Source: Gammaproteobacteria bacterium (lineage in GTDB: Bacteria > Pseudomonadota > Gammaproteobacteria > Ga0077536). From it: 64,000 nucleotides of DNA. This document shows, in pieces, positions 56,622 to 64,000 of this stretch. Made by a program: the position numbers and the translations under genes. The notes beneath the pieces were generated by a model. The model had not been told where the DNA came from and did not search any database. It was given only the letters and a program-made list of their open reading frames with translations. Numbering within the stretch: the stretch's first letter is position 1; each line of letters starts with the position of its first letter. The stretch is taken from assembly GCA_024235015.1 (NCBI GenBank), contig JACKNG010000004.1, positions 186,001 through 250,000 on the forward strand, written 5' to 3'.

Positions 56622-57035
56622 ATGGCCGACAACCACTTCGCCTGGCCGGTGCGCGTCTACTACGAGGACACCGATGCGGCCGGCATCGTCTACCACGCCA
56701 ACTATCTGCGCTTCATGGAACGTGCACGCACCGAGTGGCTGCGCGCACTGGGCTACGGGCAGGACCGCGTGCGCCGCGAGCACGGCGTGGTCTTCGTCAT
56801 CACCGAGTCCGACGTGCGTTACCTCGCCGCCGCCCGCTTCGACGAGGAACTGGTGGTCACCACCCGGCTCGAACGCCTGCGCCGCGCGAGCATGAGCTTC
56901 ACCCAGGCGATCGAGGCTGCCGATGGTCGCGCCGTGTGCAGCGCGCGCAACAGCGTGGCCTGCGTCGATGCCGAAAGCCTGGCCCCGCGCCGTATTCCTG
57001 CCGACATGCTGAAGGATTTCGAACGTGCACAATGA
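56622..57035 (+). CDS. ybgC: Tol-Pal-associated acyl-CoA thioesterase
   Basis: Hotdog-fold thioesterase of 137 residues with the 4-hydroxybenzoyl-CoA-type active-site block YYEDTDAAGIVYHANYL (about 13-29; catalytic Asp in the EDTD segment). First gene of the tol-pal cluster; its last 11 bases overlap tolQ. Confidence 0.94.
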   Translation: MADNHFAWPVRVYYEDTDAAGIVYHANYLRFMERARTEWLRALGYGQDRVRREHGVVFVITESDVRYLAAARFDEELVVTTRLERLRRASMSFTQAIEAADGRAVCSARNSVACVDAESLAPRRIPADMLKDFERAQ

Positions 57036-57699
57036 CCTGTCGATAGCGAGCCTGGTGCTCGGCGCCAGCCTGCTGGTCAAGCTCATCATGCTGATCCTGC
57101 TGCTGGCCTCGATCGCGTCCTGGGCGTTGATCTTCACCAAGCGTCGCCAGGTGCGCCAGGCGCAGCAGGAGATGGAAGCCTTCGAGGACGAGTTCTGGTC
57201 GACCGAGGACCTGACCCGGCTCTACAACCGCATCTCGGCCAGCGCCGAGGATGCGACCGCGATGGAGCGCATCTTCGAGGCCGGGTTCCGCGAGTTCGCG
57301 CGGCTGCGCAAGCGTGGCGGGCTGGAGGCGATGGACATCCTCGACGGCGCGCAGCGCGCGATGAAGGTCAGTGTGAGCCGCGAACTCGAGGCCCTGGAGG
57401 CCGGCCTGCCGAACCTCGCCACGGTCGGTTCGGTGAGTCCCTACGTCGGCCTGTTCGGCACCGTGTGGGGCATCATGAACTCGTTCCAGGCACTCGGTAA
57501 CGTGCACCAGGCGACGCTGGCCATGGTCGCGCCGGGCATCTCCGAGGCCCTGGTCGCGACCGCGATGGGCCTGTTCGCGGCGATCCCCGCCGTCATCGGC
57601 TACAACCGCAACGCCAGTGCCATCGATCGCATCCTCGGCCGCTACGACATCTTCGTCGAGGAATTCATCTCCATCCTGCGCCGCCAGGTGCACGACTAG
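57025..57699 (+). CDS. tolQ: Tol-Pal system protein TolQ
   Basis: Inner-membrane motor subunit homologous to ExbB/MotA. 224 residues from a GTG start, three membrane helices (about 15-37, 135-157, 168-190) and the VGLFGTVWGIMNSF and GISEALVATAMGLFAAIPAV blocks. Uses proton motive force with TolR to power TolA. Confidence 0.96.
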   Translation: MHNDLSIASLVLGASLLVKLIMLILLLASIASWALIFTKRRQVRQAQQEMEAFEDEFWSTEDLTRLYNRISASAEDATAMERIFEAGFREFARLRKRGGLEAMDILDGAQRAMKVSVSRELEALEAGLPNLATVGSVSPYVGLFGTVWGIMNSFQALGNVHQATLAMVAPGISEALVATAMGLFAAIPAVIGYNRNASAIDRILGRYDIFVEEFISILRRQVHD

Positions 57700-57704
57700 C
57701 CGTC

Positions 57705-58139
57705 ATGGGAGCGCCTGTCTCACGCGGCGGCCGCCGCCGGGTCATGTCCGAGATCAACGTCGTGCCCTACATCGACGTCATGCTCGTGCTGCTCATCATC
57801 TTCATGGTCACCGCGCCGCTGATCACCCAGGGCGTCAAGATCGACCTGCCGCAGGCGCCGTCAGAGGTGCTGCCGCCGAGCGACGACGAGCCGGTGGTGG
57901 TGTCGGTCGACGCCGCCGGCCTGGTCTACGTCGACCTCGGCGAGACCCCGGACCAGGCGATCGACGACGATACCCTGATGACGCGCATCGCCGCGGTCCT
58001 CAGGTACAAGCCGAAGACGGACGTCCTGGTCGAAGGTGACCGGGGCGTCGATTACGGCCGCGTGGTCGAGGTCATGACCCTGCTCAAGAATGCCGGGGTC
58101 GCCAGCGTGGGCCTCATCACCGAGCCGCCGGCCGAGTAG
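57705..58139 (+). CDS. tolR: Tol-Pal system protein TolR
   Basis: ExbD-type subunit of 144 residues: one N-terminal helix with the conserved proton-relay Asp in VVPYIDVMLVLLIIFM, and a periplasmic domain ending DYGRVVEVMTLLKNAGVASVGLIT. It lies between tolQ and tolA. Confidence 0.96.
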   Translation: MGAPVSRGGRRRVMSEINVVPYIDVMLVLLIIFMVTAPLITQGVKIDLPQAPSEVLPPSDDEPVVVSVDAAGLVYVDLGETPDQAIDDDTLMTRIAAVLRYKPKTDVLVEGDRGVDYGRVVEVMTLLKNAGVASVGLITEPPAE

Positions 58140-58149
58140 CCCGCAGGTG

Positions 58150-59067
58150 ATGTATTCCAAGCGCGCCGTCGTCCTGTCGGTCGTCCTGCACGGCCTGCTC
58201 ATCGTGCTGCTCACGGCGAGCGTCGACTTCCTCCCGGACAAGCTGGTCAAGCCGAACCAGGCCCAACCCATCGTGCAGGCCCGGGTCATCGACCAGGGCG
58301 CGGTGACCAAAGAGATCGAGCGTCTCAAGGCGGCGGACGAGGCCAGGCGTCGCGAGCAGGAGAAGTCCGCCGACGCGCTCGCGCAGAAGCGCCGGGCGGA
58401 AGAACAGCAGCTGAAGGAACTCCAGGCCAAGAAGGAACGTCTCAAGCGCGAGGAAGAAGCCGCGAGCAAGGCCCGGGCCGAGGCCGAGCGCAAGGCCGAA
58501 TCTGCGCGCAAGGAGGCAGCGGAAGCGGAGCGCAAGGCCGCCGCGGCGAAGAAGAAGGCCGCGGCGGAAGCGAAAGCCAAGGCGGAAACCGCGGCGGCGA
58601 AGAAGGCAGCCGAGGAGGCCGAGAAGCAGGCGGCGGCCGCGGCAAAGAAAAAGGCGGAAGAGGCAGCGCGTAAGAAGGCCGAGGCGGAAGCGAAAGCCAA
58701 GGCGGAAGCCGAGCGCAAGCGCCTCGAGCAGGCGTTGCAGGACGAACTCGCCGCGGAGGAGGCGGCAGCCCAGGCCGCGGCCGACGCCAGCGAGATCAAC
58801 CGCTACGTCGCCGCCATTGCCAACCGCGTGCGGCAGTCCTTTACGATATTGCCGGGCCTGGAAGGTCTCAGCTGCACGCTGCGCATCACGCTCGTGCCAG
58901 GGGGCGAGGTCGCCGGCGTCCAGATCGTCAAGTCGAGCGGCAATCCGACTTTCGATCGCCAGGCCGAGAACGCCGTGCGCAAGGCCGCACCGCTGCCGGT
59001 GCCGTCCGACCCGCGGCTGTTTCAACAGATGAGGAGCATCGCCTTTGTCTTCGATCCGCAATCCTGA
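58150..59067 (+). CDS. tolA: Tol-Pal system protein TolA
   Basis: Spans the periplasm from the inner membrane to TolB-Pal. 305 residues: one helix (about 8-28), a long Ala/Lys/Glu-rich helical domain (about 55-215), and a C-terminal globular domain with one Cys (LSCTLRITLVPGG). The repeats at DNA level reflect the helical domain. GTG at 58147 is an equal start option. It overlaps tolB by 23 bp. Confidence 0.93.
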   Translation: MYSKRAVVLSVVLHGLLIVLLTASVDFLPDKLVKPNQAQPIVQARVIDQGAVTKEIERLKAADEARRREQEKSADALAQKRRAEEQQLKELQAKKERLKREEEAASKARAEAERKAESARKEAAEAERKAAAAKKKAAAEAKAKAETAAAKKAAEEAEKQAAAAAKKKAEEAARKKAEAEAKAKAEAERKRLEQALQDELAAEEAAAQAAADASEINRYVAAIANRVRQSFTILPGLEGLSCTLRITLVPGGEVAGVQIVKSSGNPTFDRQAENAVRKAAPLPVPSDPRLFQQMRSIAFVFDPQS

Positions 59068-60379
59068 CCGCCGCCGCGTCGGCCTCGCCGTCGTCGCCCT
59101 GTGCGCGCTGCTCGCCGGGCCCGCACCGCGCGCCCAGGACGGTGAACTGACCATCCGCATCGAGCAGGGCATCGCCTCGGCGCTGCCCATCGCGATCGTG
59201 CCCTTCGCCAGCGTCGGCGAGAGCGCCGCCAGCGTGGACATTGCCGCCGTGGTGCGCGCCGACCTCGCCCGCTCCGGGCAGTTCGCCGCCATGCCGCCAC
59301 AGGACATGCCCTCGCAGCCAGCCAGTTTCAGCGCCATCAACTTCAAGGACTGGCGCGTGGTGGGCATGGAGAACCTCGTCATCGGCAAGGTGCTGAGCGC
59401 GCCCGAGGGTGGCTACGTGGTCGAGTTCCGCGTGGTCGACGTCTACCGCGGCAAGCAGCTGATGGGCTACCGCATCCCGACCTCGGCGGCCAACCTGCGC
59501 CTGACCGCGCACCATGTCGCGGACATGATCTACGAGCGCCTGCTCAACCAGAAAGGCGCGTTCGCCACGCGCATCGCCTACGTCACGGTCGACCGCCAGG
59601 GCAAGGACAAGTCCATCTACCGCCTGCAGGTGGCCGACGCCGATGGTTACGATCCCCACACCATCCTCGAATCGACCCAGCCGCTGCTGTCACCGGCCTG
59701 GTCGCCGGATGGCAACCGCATCGCCTACGTTTCCTTCGAGGATCGCAACTCGGCGATCTACCTGCAGGACATCCGCACCGGCAAGCGCGAGAAGATCGTT
59801 TCCGGCCCGGGCATCAACAGCGCGCCGGCCTTCGCCCCCGACGGCGAGCGCCTGGCCGTGACCCTGTCGCGCGACGGCAATCCCGAGATCTACCTGTACA
59901 ACCTCGGTTCGCGCTCGCTCACCCGGCTGACCAACCATCCCGCCATCGACACCGAGGCGAACTGGTCGCCCGACGGCCGCGCCATCGTGTTCACTTCCGA
60001 TCGCGGCGGTGGCCCGCAGATCTACCGGCTCGCCCTCGACGGCGGCGCGCCGCAGCGGGTGACCTTCGACATGGGCAGTTACAATGCGCGCGCGCGCTAC
60101 TCCCCGGACGGGCGCAAGCTCGCGATGGTCCACGGTGGCGACGGCGGCTACCGCATCGCGGTTCTCGACCTGGCGACCAACAGCTACGAACTGGTCACCA
60201 GTGCGCCCCTGGACGAGTCGCCGAGCTTCGCGCCGAACGGCAGTATGATAATTTATGCGACGATGGGCGCTTCCGGGACGGAACTCGCCGCGGTGTCCAC
60301 CGACGGCCGGCTCAAGCAGCGTCTCGCGCTCCAGCGCGGCGAGGTCCGCGAACCTGCCTGGGGACCATTCCGTGACTGA
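59045..60379 (+). CDS. tolB: Tol-Pal system periplasmic protein TolB
   Basis: Beta-propeller of 444 residues with a signal peptide (cut near APRAQD), an N-terminal TolB domain and WD-type repeats such as SPAWSPDGNRIAYVSFE, APAFAPDGERLAV and EANWSPDGRAIVF. The best start is a TTG at 59045 inside the tolA end; no ATG gives a complete signal peptide. Confidence 0.94.
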   Translation: MSSIRNPDRRRVGLAVVALCALLAGPAPRAQDGELTIRIEQGIASALPIAIVPFASVGESAASVDIAAVVRADLARSGQFAAMPPQDMPSQPASFSAINFKDWRVVGMENLVIGKVLSAPEGGYVVEFRVVDVYRGKQLMGYRIPTSAANLRLTAHHVADMIYERLLNQKGAFATRIAYVTVDRQGKDKSIYRLQVADADGYDPHTILESTQPLLSPAWSPDGNRIAYVSFEDRNSAIYLQDIRTGKREKIVSGPGINSAPAFAPDGERLAVTLSRDGNPEIYLYNLGSRSLTRLTNHPAIDTEANWSPDGRAIVFTSDRGGGPQIYRLALDGGAPQRVTFDMGSYNARARYSPDGRKLAMVHGGDGGYRIAVLDLATNSYELVTSAPLDESPSFAPNGSMIIYATMGASGTELAAVSTDGRLKQRLALQRGEVREPAWGPFRD

Positions 60380-60533
60380 TGGAAGCCGCGACCCGGTGAG
60401 CGAGCATGCCCGAGGGCAACGTCGCCACCCGTGCGGGGCTTCCTGAACCGGGCGCACCCGCCGGCCTGCGTGCGTCGCAGCGCCGGTGACCTCGATTCGA
60501 ATCCTTCGTCAACGCCTTCTCAAGGAGAAACAC

Positions 60534-61085
60534 ATGAAAGGGGCTGGCCTGAAACTGATGGTTGTCGTGTTGGCCGCGTTCCTGGTGACCGGTTGCAGCT
60601 CACGCGCGACCAAGACCGACGACGCGCAGAGCCGCGCCCAGGTCGAAGATCGCACCCTGTCGCAAGGTGCAGGCGAGAGCGGCGGTGGCGCCCAGACCAG
60701 CGGGCTCGACGCGCGTGGCGACCTCAGCCCGGCAGCGCTCAACGATCCGGACAGCCCGCTCGCCGTGCGCATCATCTACTTCGACTACGACAGCGCCAAC
60801 ATCCGCGCCGACTTCGCCGACACCGTGGCCGCCCACGCCGCCTTCCTGGCCGCCAACCCGACCATCAGCGTGACCCTGGAAGGTCACGCCGACGAGCGTG
60901 GTTCGCGCGAGTACAACCTCGCGCTCGGTGAGCGTCGCGCGCTGGCGGTACGCCGCCAGCTGGTCCTGCTCGGCGCCGCGGCCGGCCAGGTCCGCACCGT
61001 CAGTTACGGCGAGGAACGGCCGACGACCGACGGCCACGACGAATCGTCCTACGCGCTCAACCGTCGCGTCGAGATGGTCTATTGA
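60534..61085 (+). CDS. pal: Peptidoglycan-associated lipoprotein Pal
   Basis: Outer-membrane lipoprotein of 183 residues with lipobox LVTGC (Cys21), a Gly/Ser linker and the OmpA-like peptidoglycan-binding domain (IIYFDYDSANI, LEGHADERGSREYNLALGERRA, NRRVEM). Ribosome-binding site AAGGAGA precedes the ATG. The stop shares one base with the cpoB start. Confidence 0.97.
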   Translation: MKGAGLKLMVVVLAAFLVTGCSSRATKTDDAQSRAQVEDRTLSQGAGESGGGAQTSGLDARGDLSPAALNDPDSPLAVRIIYFDYDSANIRADFADTVAAHAAFLAANPTISVTLEGHADERGSREYNLALGERRALAVRRQLVLLGAAAGQVRTVSYGEERPTTDGHDESSYALNRRVEMVY

Positions 61086-62251
61086 TGGCGCGCCAGGCCG
61101 TCCTGCGCGACGCCTGCGCGCCGCGCCGCACCCGCCTCGCCGGCCTCGCCTGCGCGCTGGGCTGGCTCGTCATCGCGCCGCTGGCGACGCAGGCCGCCGA
61201 TGGCGAGGCCCTCGACGCCCGCCTGCAGCGGCTCGAGCGCAAGCTCGACAACGCCGGGCTGCTCGACCTCGTGCGCCAGCTCGACCAGCTGCAACAGGAA
61301 GTGCGGCGGCTGCGCGGCGAAGTCGAGAACCAGGCCTACACGATCGATCAGCTGCGCAATGGTCAGCGCGATCTCTACGCCAACCTCGACAGCCGTCTCG
61401 GCGTGCTCGAGCAGGGCGGCACCATCAGCCTGCCGGCGACGGCCGCCACGGCCGGCGCCTATCCTGGCAACCCGGCGGCGCCGGCCCAGGTCGATCCGCC
61501 GCTGCCGACCCTGCCGGCCACCGGCGGCAGCAGTGTCGCCGGTCAGCCGGCCGAACAGACCATGGCGCTGGCGGTCGAGGGCAGCCCGGTCTACCAGACT
61601 CCGCCGGCTACCGTGTCATCGGTGCCCGGCAATGCCGCCGCCGCGCCCGGCGCCATCGTCGCCAATACCGTGCCGCAACCGCCGGGGGCCGCCCTCACGC
61701 CTCCGCCGGGCGCCGCCATGCCCGGGGTGAGTGGATTCACCGGCGAGCCCGCCGGCAGCGCCGCGCCGCAGCCGGGTGTGGGGGGCGCGCCGGCGATGCC
61801 GCCCACGCTCGCCGCCAACGCGCCGGCGGCACCGGCCGGCGCACCCGTACCGGGCGCCGACAGCCCGGCGTCGGAGGCCGCTTACCGGGATGCCTTCGCC
61901 ATGCTCAAGGCGGGGCAGTACGAGGAGTCGATCGCGGCGTTCAACACCTACCTGCAGCAGTATCCGGACAGCCAGTACGCCGACAATGCGCAGTACTGGC
62001 TGGGCGAGGCCTACTACGTGCTGCGCCAGTTCGAACCGGCCATCGAGCAGTACCAGAAGCTGGTGCAGAACTACCCGGCCAGCCAGAAGCAGTCGCATGC
62101 CCTGCTCAAGATTGCCTACAGCTATTCGGAGCTCGGCCTCAACGACCAGGCCCTGGCGGTGCTGAACGACCTCAAGGCCCGCTTCCCCGGGTCGGCCGCG
62201 GCGCGTCTGGCCGACGAGCGCATTCAGCGCATCCGCGCCCAGGCGCCGTGA
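61085..62251 (+). CDS. cpoB: Cell division coordinator CpoB (YbgF)
   Basis: Periplasmic protein that ties Tol-Pal to peptidoglycan synthesis at the septum. 388 residues: signal peptide (about 1-38), a trimerising coiled coil (about 43-112, LQRLERKLDN, LQQEVRRLRGEVE), an unusually long Pro/Ala/Gly-rich linker (about 115-255) and three TPR units (from AYRDAFAMLKAGQYEESI). E. coli CpoB is about 260 residues; the linker explains the extra length. Confidence 0.93.
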   Translation: MARQAVLRDACAPRRTRLAGLACALGWLVIAPLATQAADGEALDARLQRLERKLDNAGLLDLVRQLDQLQQEVRRLRGEVENQAYTIDQLRNGQRDLYANLDSRLGVLEQGGTISLPATAATAGAYPGNPAAPAQVDPPLPTLPATGGSSVAGQPAEQTMALAVEGSPVYQTPPATVSSVPGNAAAAPGAIVANTVPQPPGAALTPPPGAAMPGVSGFTGEPAGSAAPQPGVGGAPAMPPTLAANAPAAPAGAPVPGADSPASEAAYRDAFAMLKAGQYEESIAAFNTYLQQYPDSQYADNAQYWLGEAYYVLRQFEPAIEQYQKLVQNYPASQKQSHALLKIAYSYSELGLNDQALAVLNDLKARFPGSAAARLADERIQRIRAQAP

Positions 62252-62281
62252 GCGCACCGCGGCGCTGCGGGCGCGGGTGAG

Positions 62282-62947
62282 ATGGCGGCGGCCGAGGCGG
62301 TTCGGGCGGCGTCGCTGACGCTGCGCATCACCGAGATATTCCTTTCCCTGCAGGGGGAATCGAACACGGTCGGGTATCCCACCGTGTTCGTGCGCACCAC
62401 TGGCTGCCCCCTGCGCTGCACGTATTGCGACACCGCCTACGCCTTCTCCGGCGGGCAGGTCATGAGCCACGACGACATCCTCGAGCGCGTCGCCGGCTTC
62501 GGCGTGCGCCACGTCACCGTCACCGGCGGCGAGCCGCTGGCCCAGCCGTCGACCCCGGCGCTGCTCACGCGGCTGTGCGACGCCGGCCGCGTGGTGTCGA
62601 TCGAGACCAGCGGCGCGTTCGACATCGCCGCGCTCGACCCGCGCGTGGTGCGCGTGGTCGACGTCAAGACCCCGGCCTCGGGCGAGGCCGCGCGCAACCT
62701 GTGGCCGACCTTCGCCAGCCTCACCGCGCGCGATCAGATCAAGTTCGTGATCTGCGACCGCGCCGACTACGACTGGAGTCGGGCGCGCCTGGCCGAGCTC
62801 GACACGCCGGCCGAGATTCTCTTCTCGCCCGGCCACGGCAGTCTCGCCGCGCGCGAACTCGCCGACTGGGTGGTCGCCGATCGCCTGCCGGTGCGCTTCC
62901 AGATCCAGTTGCACAAGGTCCTGTGGGGCGATGAGCCGGGACGCTGA
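62282..62947 (+). CDS. queE: 7-carboxy-7-deazaguanine synthase
   Basis: Radical SAM enzyme of the queuosine pathway, 221 residues. Cluster motif CPLRCTYC (Cys42, Cys46, Cys49), FLSLQGES substrate loop, TVTGGEPLAQ and DVKTPASGE. It overlaps queC by 17 bp, giving a queE-queC unit after tol-pal. Confidence 0.95.
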   Translation: MAAAEAVRAASLTLRITEIFLSLQGESNTVGYPTVFVRTTGCPLRCTYCDTAYAFSGGQVMSHDDILERVAGFGVRHVTVTGGEPLAQPSTPALLTRLCDAGRVVSIETSGAFDIAALDPRVVRVVDVKTPASGEAARNLWPTFASLTARDQIKFVICDRADYDWSRARLAELDTPAEILFSPGHGSLAARELADWVVADRLPVRFQIQLHKVLWGDEPGR

Positions 62948-63626
62948 GCGGCGCGCGGTGGTGCTGCTCTCGGGCGGCCTCGACTCCGCCACGGTCCTCG
63001 CGCTAGCGCGCGCCGACGGCCTCAGCTGCCACGCCCTCAGCGTCGACTACGGCCAGCGCCACGCGGTCGAACTCGCCGCGGCCGCGCGGCTGGCGTCGGT
63101 TCTGGGCGCGGTCGAGCACCGCGTGGTGAGCGTCGATTTCGGCCAGTTCGGCGGATCCGCCCTGACCGACCCCGGCATCGCGGTGCCGCAGCAGCCGACC
63201 GGCGGTATCCCGGTGACCTACGTCCCGGCGCGCAACACCATCATGCTGGCGCTGGCGCTCGGCTGGGCCGAGATCGTCGAAGCGAGCGAGATCCACATCG
63301 GCGTCAATGCCGTCGACTATTCGGGCTACCCGGACTGTCGCCCCGAGTTCATCGCCGCGTTCGAGCGCCTCGCCGGTCTCGCGACCCGGGTCGGCGTCGA
63401 GGGCGAGGCCATCCGCGTGCGTGCGCCGCTGGTCGAGATGAGCAAGGCCGACATCATCCGCCGCGGGGTCGCGCTCGGGGTCGACTACGGACTGACGGTG
63501 AGCTGCTACAGCGCCGACGACGCCGGCCGCGCCTGCGGGCGCTGCGACGCTTGCCGGTTGCGCCGCGAGGGCTTTGTCGCGGCCGGGGTCGTCGACCCGA
63601 CCGCCTACTTCGACGCGGCGCGCTGA
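62931..63626 (+). CDS. queC: 7-cyano-7-deazaguanine synthase
   Basis: Converts carboxydeazaguanine to preQ0 with ATP and ammonia. 231 residues with the PP-loop LLSGGLDSATVL, SVDYGQRH, VPARNTIMLALALGWAE and a C-terminal zinc site (CYSADDAGRACGRCDACRLR). Follows queE. Confidence 0.96.
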   Translation: MSRDAERRAVVLLSGGLDSATVLALARADGLSCHALSVDYGQRHAVELAAAARLASVLGAVEHRVVSVDFGQFGGSALTDPGIAVPQQPTGGIPVTYVPARNTIMLALALGWAEIVEASEIHIGVNAVDYSGYPDCRPEFIAAFERLAGLATRVGVEGEAIRVRAPLVEMSKADIIRRGVALGVDYGLTVSCYSADDAGRACGRCDACRLRREGFVAAGVVDPTAYFDAAR

Positions 63627-63634
63627 ATCCCGCT

Positions 63635-64000
63635 CAACCGGCCGGGCTCGGACGGTCGAGGTCGAGGCCGGCGGTGAGGGTCTCGTGCAGGCGGTTGTAG
63701 GTGTTGTAGAGCGAGCGGATGGCGCGTACGTAGACCACCGCCTGGCCCCAGCGGCGGGCCTGGGCGGTGCGTGCCATGCGCCGCATCACCACTTCGACGT
63801 TGCCGAACCAGCGGTTGGGATCGAGGCCCGTGGCGGCAGCGCGCCGGCGCGCGCGCTCGACCGGGCCGTAACCGATGTTGTAGGCGGCGAGCGCGAACCA
63901 GGTGCGTTCGCGCGGCGCGATCGAGGCGTCGAAGCGCTGGCGCAGGCGCTTGAGGTAAGTGATGCCGCCGCGAATGGCGGATTCCGGGTCGAAGGCGTCG
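63635..64000 (-). CDS. mltF: MltF-like lytic transglycosylase, C-terminal part only
   Basis: The minus strand is open from the window edge to a stop at 63635 and encodes 121 residues that match the C-terminal part of membrane-bound lytic transglycosylase F: DPESAIRGGITYLKRL, WFALAAYNIGYGPVERA, then WFGNVEVVMRR. The catalytic glutamate and the N-terminal solute-binding-like domain lie beyond the window. The enzyme cleaves peptidoglycan glycan strands in the periplasm. Convergent with queC, 8 bp between stops. Confidence 0.85.

Noticed and set aside
58300..58800. DNA repeat in tolA
   Set aside because: The repetition comes from the Ala/Lys/Glu-rich helical domain normal for TolA, not from a mobile or CRISPR-type repeat.

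Overview
The window is about two thirds G+C over most of its length and carries a dense gammaproteobacterial core gene set: leuS-lptE-holA, nadD-rsfS-rlmH, yebC-ruvCAB followed by ybgC-tolQRAB-pal-cpoB, queE-queC, bepA, bipA-dtd, and ppk convergent with ppx. A PPi-type phosphofructokinase and a membrane pyrophosphatase suggest pyrophosphate-based energy saving, as known in methanotrophs and some purple sulfur relatives. The sequence alone does not give genus or species.

Layout. 1-2875: purH (5' end outside the window) and purD. 2907-4319, minus: an integron integrase with an unusually long N-terminus. 4383-about 14165: an island of clearly lower G+C (roughly half A+T by eye) and different codon use. 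It holds two RpfC-like membrane hybrid histidine kinases (plus strand), a ketosynthase and an acyl carrier protein (minus), and an RpfF-like crotonase followed by a membrane fatty acid desaturase (plus). 14189-15451, minus: hisB-hisH, with no hisA or hisF after them. 15550-19239: hemF, a Rieske oxygenase with a flavodoxin-like protein, and an alpha/beta hydrolase. 19266-27281: dtd-bipA, small proteins, ppx, ppk and a methyltransferase. 27389-35370: the phosphate regulon (Pho box, long pstC, long pstA, pstB, phoU, convergent phoR-phoB; no pstS). 35591-43696: comEA-like protein, leuS, lptE, holA, proA, nadD, rsfS, rlmH, maf. 43683-50009: PPi-dependent PFK, bepA, a small membrane protein, membrane pyrophosphatase and tRNA-Lys(TTT). 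50228-64000: fmdB-type protein, aspS, nadA, yebC, ruvCAB, tol-pal, queE-queC, and the 3' end of an mltF-like lytic transglycosylase.

The part most worth attention is the island. The crotonase keeps both glutamates of DSF (diffusible signal factor) synthase RpfF at the correct 20-residue spacing plus the FPxxLFxLFPGMGA block. The second kinase has the RpfC architecture: a multi-helix membrane sensor, HisKA, HATPase, receiver and HPt. I infer a DSF-type fatty acid signalling locus that brings its own ketosynthase, carrier protein and desaturase, so it may make and sense a modified cis-2-enoic (perhaps doubly unsaturated) signal. The usual HD-GYP partner RpfG is absent, and a second RpfC-like protein with a degenerate ATP-binding domain sits beside the intact one. 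The integrase next door and the broken his operon suggest acquisition or rearrangement here, but I found no attC sites, so cassette capture is not shown.
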